Shown here: piece by piece, positions 1 through 5,186 of the stretch
How the letters are laid out: each line of letters begins with the position of its first letter
Position numbering within the stretch: position 1 is the first letter of the stretch
From: Desulfobacula sp.
GTDB taxonomy: Bacteria > Desulfobacterota > Desulfobacteria > Desulfobacterales > Desulfobacteraceae
Direction: 5' to 3'
NCBI GenBank assembly: GCA_027858355.1
Contig: JAQICW010000189.1
Location: forward strand, 1-9,255
DNA length: 9,255 bases
The notes under the pieces: generated by a model
Told to the model about the DNA's origin: nothing
What the model saw: only the letters and a program-made list of their open reading frames with translations
Databases searched by the model: none
Position numbers and translations under genes: made by a program

Positions 1-390
1 GACATGGCAGAGAGTGTTGAAGCCGAGTTGGTTATCATTAATATCATCAACCAGCGGGATCTGGACATGATTGAAAAAGTCACACAACACACAGACAAAA
101 TCACCATTAAAAAATATATTCAGGAAACCAGGGAATATCGATCCGAAGAAATTGCAAAGGTCCTTGCGGAATCAAAACGTGATCCGAATTTGTACAGGAT
201 GGTTTTCAAAACCGGTGTTCCGTTCCGGGAAATTCTGACCGCGATCGAAGAAGAGAAAGCAGACATCCTCGTTATGGGAACAAAAGGCCAAACTGATCTG
301 GAAGAGGTTCTTTTCGGGTCCACTGCCCAAAAAATGTTTCGTCGTTGCCCCATTCCGTTGTTGAGTATGCGGATAAAGACTAATGATTGA
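1..390 (+). CDS. Universal stress protein (UspA family), 5'-truncated by window edge
   Basis: This is the 3' part of a single-domain universal stress protein, a small cytoplasmic nucleotide-binding protein of the UspA fold. The reading frame is open from base 1, and the first Met (base 4) falls at the end of the usual first helix (MAESVEAELVIINI). The N-terminal strand with the conserved Asp is therefore missing, and the real start lies upstream of the window. Numbering from that Met, residues 92-106 carry the complete ATP-type motif G-x2-G-x9-G-S (G92, G95, G105, S106), preceded by the typical strand ADILVMG. This suggests the ATP-binding USP subclass. The gene ends in two consecutive in-frame TGA codons (388-393). 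It lies 196 bp before the DcuB-like carrier on the same strand. USPs next to transporters are a known arrangement (for example TeaD with TeaABC), so a regulatory link is possible but unproven. Confidence 0.93.
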   Translation, partial: DMAESVEAELVIINIINQRDLDMIEKVTQHTDKITIKKYIQETREYRSEEIAKVLAESKRDPNLYRMVFKTGVPFREILTAIEEEKADILVMGTKGQTDLEEVLFGSTAQKMFRRCPIPLLSMRIKTND

Positions 391-498
391 TGAGGAGACA
401 TCGCTGTACAAAAAATACTTTCGGAGCTCTGAAGCGCGCTCTTCATATAAACCGGCCACAGCCTTCTTTTTGGAAAAGAAAAGTGTTTCAGGGGAGGA

Positions 499-552
499 AT
501 GAAGATGTTGCCCGGTAATTTTAAAAAGCGGATACTTTTTTTTATTGAGTGA
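499..552 (+). CDS. Possible 17-aa leader peptide upstream of dcuB
   Basis: A very short ORF encodes MKMLPGNFKKRILFFIE and stops at TGA 550-552, 34 bp before the dcuB start. The second Met codon (505) sits 6 nt behind a GGGGAGGA purine run at 491-498, which is ideal Shine-Dalgarno spacing; the first Met (499) is too close to it. The peptide would be basic and then hydrophobic, ending in Glu. It could be a translated leader affecting dcuB expression, or a chance ORF behind a purine-rich stretch. Only the ribosome binding site and the position support it; no homology is recognised. Confidence 0.2.
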   Translation: MKMLPGNFKKRILFFIE

Positions 553-572
553 AATTTAAAATAATTTTCTTT

Positions 573-580
573 AAGGAGGT
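573..580 (+). promoter_or_regulatory. Strong Shine-Dalgarno sequence for dcuB
   Basis: AAGGAGGT is a near-perfect complement to the 16S rRNA 3' end. It lies 6 nt before the ATG at 587. This selects the 587 start over the overlapping out-of-frame ATG at 583, which opens only a short spurious ORF. Confidence 0.85.
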
Positions 581-586
581 AAATGC

Positions 587-1918
587 ATGCTCCCAATAAT
601 TCAACTGCTCATTGTCCTGGCCTGTCTATATTTTGGTGCGCGGCGAGGCGGTGTCGCTCTTGGTGTCGTTTCCGGCATAGGTCTTGCCATTCTGGTTTTC
701 ATATTTCAAATGAAACCAGGTTCGCCTCCTACAACCGTTATTTACATTATCATTGCAGCTGTCACAACGGCTGGTATCCTGCAAGCAGCCGGTGGAATGG
801 ATTTTCTCATCCAAATCGCTGAGCGGTTTCTACGCAAGCATCCGGCACGAATAACTTTCCTGGCACCATACTGCACTTTTTTTCTGACGGTTCTCTGCGG
901 TACTGGACATGTGGTCTACACTTTAATGCCGATCATTGCCGACATTTCACTTAAAAACGGTATCCGGCCGGAGCGACCTGTGGCAGTATCTTCCATTGCA
1001 TCCCAGGTGGGTATTACCTGCTCTCCCATAGCGGCTGCCGTGGTCGCATTCGTTACCATGTCCGCAAAGCATAATGCAGGTGTTTCTATTCTGCAGGTTC
1101 TTGCCGTAACATGGCCGGCCTGCATTATTGGGATATTTTTTGCTGCATTATATTCCAGCCGCCGGGGAAAAGATCTTGCTGAGGATTCCCAATATCAGGC
1201 AAGGCTTGCTGATCCTGAAATCAAGCAATATATGTTCGGCGAAACAATCACTTCTCTTGAAAAAAAATTACCAAAGTCAGCAAGGCTGTCTGTTTTCCTA
1301 TTCTCCTGCGCACTCATACTCATCGGCATATTCGCCATATTTCCTGGTATGCTCCCGGCCTTTGGCCAACCGGCTAAAACCATTGATATGAGCCTTGTCA
1401 TTCAAATAGTGATGCTGCTCACCGGCGGCTTGATTCTGCTCATCTGTCGGGTCAAACCAACCAATGTCGTCCAGGGATCAGTCTTCCAGGCAGGCATGGT
1501 AGCCGTTGTTGCCATCTATGGCATTGCATGGTTATCCGATACCTATTTTGCAACCTACATTAGCACCATGAAAGAATCGATCAATGCCATGGTTCAAACC
1601 TCACCATGGGCATTTGCTTTCGCCCTGTTCGGCGTATCAGTCTTAATCAACACCCAGGGCGGTACCGTGCTTGCGGTTATGCCCCTTGGATTTGCCCTTG
1701 GTATCCCGGTATCAGTACTTGTGGGAATTTTACCGTCTGTGTATGGTTATTTCTTTATTCCCAACTACCCCAGTGACATAGCTGCTATGAATTTTGACCG
1801 GTCCGGTACGACCAAAATCGGTAAGTATCTTTTGAATCACAGTTTCATGTTGCCCGGCCTGATCTCAGTTATTACATCATGCATCATCGGTTATTTTTGG
1901 GCAAAAATGATTATCTAA
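587..1918 (+). CDS. dcuB: Anaerobic C4-dicarboxylate carrier, DcuA/DcuB family (DcuB-like)
   Basis: Inner-membrane carrier that exchanges or takes up C4-dicarboxylates (fumarate, malate, aspartate in; succinate out) under anaerobic conditions. The 443 aa match the family length (E. coli DcuB, 446 aa), and the whole chain is hydrophobic with about 10-12 membrane segments. DcuB-like landmarks are GARRGGVALG (17-26), LCGTGHVVYT (103-112), IRPERP (126-131), SRRGKDL (191-197), EKKLPKS (225-231), YGIAWL (311-316) and YPSDIAAMNFDRSGTT (394-409). These resemble DcuB more than DcuA. Compared with E. coli DcuB as I recall it, the position of Lys353 is Val352 and that of Thr394 is Asn393, while Asp398 is kept (Asp397). 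No fumarase, aspartase, fumarate reductase or DcuSR genes accompany it here. The USP gene upstream is its only same-strand close neighbour. Family assignment is secure; DcuB rather than DcuA is probable. Confidence 0.95.
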   Translation: MLPIIQLLIVLACLYFGARRGGVALGVVSGIGLAILVFIFQMKPGSPPTTVIYIIIAAVTTAGILQAAGGMDFLIQIAERFLRKHPARITFLAPYCTFFLTVLCGTGHVVYTLMPIIADISLKNGIRPERPVAVSSIASQVGITCSPIAAAVVAFVTMSAKHNAGVSILQVLAVTWPACIIGIFFAALYSSRRGKDLAEDSQYQARLADPEIKQYMFGETITSLEKKLPKSARLSVFLFSCALILIGIFAIFPGMLPAFGQPAKTIDMSLVIQIVMLLTGGLILLICRVKPTNVVQGSVFQAGMVAVVAIYGIAWLSDTYFATYISTMKESINAMVQTSPWAFAFALFGVSVLINTQGGTVLAVMPLGFALGIPVSVLVGILPSVYGYFFIPNYPSDIAAMNFDRSGTTKIGKYLLNHSFMLPGLISVITSCIIGYFWAKMII

Positions 1919-1931
1919 TAAAAACCTTAAC

Positions 1932-1979
1932 AAAAATAGAACTGTCCTTTTTTAATGGGCTTAAAATAATTCTGTTTTT
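1932..1979 (+). terminator. Candidate A/T-rich terminator hairpin after dcuB
   Basis: AAAAATAGAA (1932-1941) can pair with TTCTGTTTTT (1970-1979) through 10 bp including one G-U. An inner TCC/GGG helix may close part of the 28-nt loop. The 3' arm ends in a five-T run. The stem is weak and the loop long, so this is only a plausible terminator, supported by its place 14 bp after the dcuB stop and before the protease gene. Confidence 0.3.
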
Positions 1980-2081
1980 ATAACAATTGATTGAAGAATT
2001 TTTATGTTTCCGAGCAATGGATAACGAATCGTTTGAATAGGGATCAATAAAACTCATAAAAAAAGGACATTTTTAAAAAAA

Positions 2082-3182
2082 ATGAAAAAGTTTTCGATCA
2101 TTATATTTTCATTGATGTTGCTCGCAGCGATTGTTGTAAATCCGGCGGCAGCAAACTCTGTCAATTGCAACGAACCAGCATCTAAAATTTTTAACCGTGC
2201 TGCCCAAAGCGTGGTTCTTATCACAGCAGTCAGTCTGAATCCATTTTCTTTGCAGAATCGGATCAGTGTATCAATGGGATCTGGTTTTATTATAAGAAAA
2301 GACGGATTGATTCTTACTAATTCACATGTCGTTTTTGGAAAACAGGCAATTTCTGTATCAATGGCCGACAACCAGGTTTTTCAAGCACGGCTAATCGGTG
2401 CTGATCCAATTATGGATCTGGCTGTTTTGAAGATTGACACTGAAAATGCATTGCCTGAACTTTCCCTGGTCGTCGATAAGCTGCCGGATGTTGGTGACGA
2501 TGTGTTGGCTGTGGGGAATCCCATGGGATTTGAAAGAACACTTACAAGGGGTATTGTTTCAGGTGTAGACCGTGTGCTGCCAATATCCCCCATGAGTATG
2601 ACAATACCAATGATCCAAACGGACGCAGCCATTAATCCCGGTAATTCCGGCGGACCACTTTTAAATATGTGCGGTGGGGTGGTTGGGATCAACACATCGG
2701 TGCTTCTTGATGCTGAAAATATGGGATTTGCCCTGCCTGCAACCATCGTTAACGAGGTTCTCCCACAATTACTTAAAAATGGACGGATTATACGTCCTTG
2801 GATAGGGATTCGTGGTCAGCTGATAAAAAAAGAAGAACTGGGCTCAATTTTCAATTTTAACCTGAAAAGCGGTTTCTTGGTGGAAATGGTAGAGACTGGA
2901 AGTCCTGCAGAAAAAGAAGGTTTGCTTGGTGGGTCGCTTCCCATCAAAATTGCCGGGGAAGACTTTTTATTCGGCGGTGATATCATTACTGCAATCAATA
3001 AAAAAAGTTTAAATCAGCAGGAAGTTTACGTTGAGTTCCTGCAAAACCTAAAGGTAGGAGATACAGTAGATCTGACTATTTTTAGAGAGAATCAAACAAA
3101 AAAAATATCTCTTGTAGTTAAAGATCGCCCACTTCTGCCATGGGATTTACCCCAGGCCGATTGCCATATGGCAATACAATAA
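2082..3182 (+). CDS. Periplasmic DegP/HtrA-type serine protease (S1C) with one PDZ domain
   Basis: Envelope quality-control protease of the trypsin-like S1C family, expected to degrade or sense misfolded periplasmic proteins. The N-terminus is a Sec signal (MKK, hydrophobic residues 5-19, then PAAA with likely cleavage after Ala24). The protease domain spans about residues 35-230 with the full triad: His82 in TNSHVV, Asp112 in MDLAVLKI, Ser189 in GNSGGPLL. A PDZ domain follows at about 238-348 (IGIRGQ start, GFLVEMVETGSPAEKEG, FGGDIITAINKK), including the short insertion between its first helix and GGDII that is common in this family. The total of 366 aa fits a one-PDZ DegS/HtrA-like protein. 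There is no second PDZ as in DegP/DegQ. The ribosome binding site is weak: AAGGA at 2063-2067 lies 14 nt before the ATG. The split-Soret cytochrome starts 49 bp downstream, suggesting co-transcription. The exact paralogue (degP, degQ or degS) cannot be decided. Confidence 0.94.
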   Translation: MKKFSIIIFSLMLLAAIVVNPAAANSVNCNEPASKIFNRAAQSVVLITAVSLNPFSLQNRISVSMGSGFIIRKDGLILTNSHVVFGKQAISVSMADNQVFQARLIGADPIMDLAVLKIDTENALPELSLVVDKLPDVGDDVLAVGNPMGFERTLTRGIVSGVDRVLPISPMSMTIPMIQTDAAINPGNSGGPLLNMCGGVVGINTSVLLDAENMGFALPATIVNEVLPQLLKNGRIIRPWIGIRGQLIKKEELGSIFNFNLKSGFLVEMVETGSPAEKEGLLGGSLPIKIAGEDFLFGGDIITAINKKSLNQQEVYVEFLQNLKVGDTVDLTIFRENQTKKISLVVKDRPLLPWDLPQADCHMAIQ

Positions 3183-3216
3183 AATGTTAAAACAATAGAT
3201 GAATAGCAATCTTTTT

Positions 3217-3224
3217 AAGGGAGG
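3217..3224 (+). promoter_or_regulatory. Shine-Dalgarno that sets the cytochrome start at 3232
   Basis: AAGGGAGG lies 7 nt before ATG 3232. The in-frame ATG at 3199 would place this sequence inside the gene and has no ribosome binding site of its own. Starting at 3232 also puts the twin-arginine motif at residues 5-6, where a signal peptide should have it. Confidence 0.8.
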
Positions 3225-3231
3225 AACAATT

Positions 3232-4089
3232 ATGAAATTACAACGAAGAGAATTATTAAGTGCTGGAATTGGAACAATTGCCGGGCTCTTCTTCAGTCGT
3301 GTTGGCACAAGGCCGTCTTATGCGGCAACGAATTCAACTGAACCGCTTAACTGGAAACAACCCCAAAAAATCAATATTGAACAGGCCGCCAAAATCGCTT
3401 ACGAGGGGTACAAAGAAAGGAGTCTGGGGTGCTGTCACGGCACGTTTAAAGGCCTTGTGAAACCAATCTTTACTCAGATGGGGGCACCCTATGATTCTTT
3501 TCCCATTGAAATCATGCGAGCCGGTAAAAGCGGGGTTGCTGATTCGGGGTCTTTATGTGGTTCCCTGTTAGGTGCTGCATATGCATTCCATCTGTTTTTT
3601 GATGCCAAAGTTGCAGATGAAATGCAGAAAGAACTTCACCGCTGGTACTCCCAGGCAATGCTTCCCATATATGTTCCGTCTGTGAGTAATTTTAAGGATT
3701 ACATGGTGCCCCAAACAAAGGCGGTTCTTCCTGAGTGCCATGCCTCTGTAGATACATGGGTAAAAGCAACCGGATTTTCCAAAGACACCGACGAACGTAG
3801 GGAGAGATGTGACCGAATCACAGCCGATGTTGCAATCAAAGCCGCAGAGATCTGGAATGCACAGCTTGAAGGTCGTAATTTCAACAAGACAGCCTATACT
3901 GAAAAGCAGACAAAATGCGGGCAGTGCCACATAAAAGGCCTTACCCCAGAGAAAACAAACCCTGCATACAATGATGGAAAATATATTCGGGAAGTCAGTA
4001 CAAACATGAGTTGTCCTTCCTGCCATCCCGGTCGTAATAAAAATCACCCCAGGTCAAAGTATAAAAAAACTAAAAAACCAGCAAGTTAG
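3232..4089 (+). CDS. Split-Soret cytochrome c-like dihaem protein (C_GCAxxG_C_C fold), exported
   Basis: Periplasmic redox protein resembling the split-Soret cytochrome c of Desulfovibrio, in which a dimer stacks two c-type haems per subunit. From the chosen Met the protein has 285 aa. Residues 1-31 look like a Tat signal (QRRELL at 4-9, hydrophobic stretch 12-21, SYA before the likely cleavage near 31). The body has cysteines at Cys67-Cys68, Cys109 (SLCGSLLGA), Cys169 (ECH) and Cys193, a pattern typical of the C_GCAxxG_C_C family, which could hold an Fe-S centre. Two CxxCH haem c sites sit near the C-terminus: CGQCH 229-233 and CPSCH 261-265. The tail is strongly basic (KYKKTKKPAS). The gene follows the HtrA protease by 49 bp on the same strand, probably in one operon. 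The electron partner is unknown and no oxidoreductase is adjacent. Haem binding is clear; the split-Soret assignment rests on overall pattern recognition. Confidence 0.85.
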   Translation: MKLQRRELLSAGIGTIAGLFFSRVGTRPSYAATNSTEPLNWKQPQKINIEQAAKIAYEGYKERSLGCCHGTFKGLVKPIFTQMGAPYDSFPIEIMRAGKSGVADSGSLCGSLLGAAYAFHLFFDAKVADEMQKELHRWYSQAMLPIYVPSVSNFKDYMVPQTKAVLPECHASVDTWVKATGFSKDTDERRERCDRITADVAIKAAEIWNAQLEGRNFNKTAYTEKQTKCGQCHIKGLTPEKTNPAYNDGKYIREVSTNMSCPSCHPGRNKNHPRSKYKKTKKPAS

Positions 4090-4230
4090 CGGAGAATTGA
4101 AATTAACCTGGTGTAAACTTGAACAATTTCCCGGAAAACATTCAATTTTCATGAAATATCGGGGTTAAAAGACTCAGCAGGTTTAAAAAAACATCTAATA
4201 CCGCCCTATTAAGCATCAGAGGAGAGTACC

Positions 4231-5091
4231 ATGGATAGACATTTTTTAATTGCTGTTTCAGATCAGAAAAGTGCCATGTCTGGTGTTCGGTTTGTTGCTG
4301 ATTTTTTTTCAGACAAACAGAATATTAAATCTACATTGTTTTATTCAGTCCCGAAACCACCTGCTGTTTTTGAAAATGAACGAAGCCTTGAAGCCGATTC
4401 AAGGCAGAAAGAACAGCACAGAAAAATTCTTGCCAAAGGCAAACTGGCACTAAACCAGGCGGGTCAGGTAGCCTGTGGATTGGGATTTCTTAAGGAAAAC
4501 CTGATTCAAAAAATCCAGCCCCAGATTTTTTCTAAAACTGCAGATATTATCCAGGAAGGGGAAAAAGGCGGCTATGATGCAATGGTATTGGGCAGCCGGG
4601 GCCTTTCAATGCTGGAAGAAATATTTGAAGACAGTACCAGCCGCAACATCTTTAATGAAACATTTACCTTTCCCTTTTGGTTATGTCGATCATCAAATTC
4701 TTCCCGCAAAAATGTTTTGTTTTATGCTGACGGATCTGCAGCCTCTTTTCAAATGGCTGATCATATCGGTTTTATTACAGGATTTGAAAAAAAGCACCGG
4801 GTGGACATTTTAGTCCCAGACACCATCGCCAAACAAGTTTCAGTAATGGATCAATATAAAGCGACCCTGTTCAACCATGGCTTGCCCGCCGATATGATCC
4901 GGGCACGCAAAATAGAATCTGGAAATCCAGCAAAACAAATCCTGAAAATTATTGAAAAAGAAACCTATGCGGCGGTTGCCCTAGGAAGATCCAGTGCAGA
5001 AAGTAGCATGCTGTCCCGCCTGTTTAAGGGGCCGGTGTGTTCAATTTTATTTCAGGATCTTAAAAATGCCGCGCTTTGGCTTTGTCCATGA
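4231..5091 (+). CDS. Tandem universal stress protein with degenerate nucleotide sites
   Basis: Two UspA-like domains in 286 aa, presumably cytoplasmic. Domain 1 covers about residues 3-152 and domain 2 about 160-275. Domain 1 keeps the strand YDAMVLGSRG (115-124), but the expected Gly of G-x2-G-x9-G-S is Asp134, followed by Ser135. Its first strand reads FLIAVSDQKSA rather than the usual hydrophobic-V-D-x-S. Domain 2 has a good first strand (NVLFYADGSAAS, 161-172), but its loop (ALGRSSAESS, 250-259) lacks the second Gly, and the later Gly-Ser is missing. ATP binding is therefore doubtful in both halves. Start choice: AGAGGAGA at 4218-4225 lies 5 nt before ATG 4231. It stands 141 bp after the cytochrome gene and 95 bp before the cation ATPase on the same strand, so a role with the pump is conceivable. 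USP family membership is well supported; function is unknown. Confidence 0.85.
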   Translation: MDRHFLIAVSDQKSAMSGVRFVADFFSDKQNIKSTLFYSVPKPPAVFENERSLEADSRQKEQHRKILAKGKLALNQAGQVACGLGFLKENLIQKIQPQIFSKTADIIQEGEKGGYDAMVLGSRGLSMLEEIFEDSTSRNIFNETFTFPFWLCRSSNSSRKNVLFYADGSAASFQMADHIGFITGFEKKHRVDILVPDTIAKQVSVMDQYKATLFNHGLPADMIRARKIESGNPAKQILKIIEKETYAAVALGRSSAESSMLSRLFKGPVCSILFQDLKNAALWLCP

Positions 5092-5186
5092 GGATTAGAT
5101 TAAATGCAATCAGGATCTGATCTCATGTGATTTTAAATGAATTAAATCGGTTATTAAAATGAGAAGAAATTAAACACAGGGGGAAA

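Noticed and set aside
464..480. TTCTTTT-TGG-AAAAGAA hairpin in the dcuB leader
   Set aside because: Almost all A-T pairs and no T-run in the reading direction; not annotated as a terminator or riboswitch.
120..596. 158-aa minus-strand ORF over the partial USP and the dcuB leader
   Set aside because: Antisense to a clear USP coding region, with no recognisable domain and no ribosome binding support.
583..822. Plus-strand ORF starting 4 bp before dcuB
   Set aside because: Cys/Ser/His/Arg-rich out-of-frame translation of dcuB; ribosome binding site spacing and homology favour ATG 587.
3199..3231. Upstream in-frame ATG for the cytochrome gene
   Set aside because: It has no Shine-Dalgarno of its own, it would make the SD at 3217-3224 coding, and it would push the Tat-like motif inward.
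3568..4047. 159-aa minus-strand ORF over the cytochrome gene
   Set aside because: Shadow of the haem protein; Cys-rich only because of the codons on the opposite strand.
5109..5121. ATCAG-GAT-CTGAT hairpin between the degenerate USP and the ATPase
   Set aside because: Only 5 bp with no following T-run; too weak to call a terminator.
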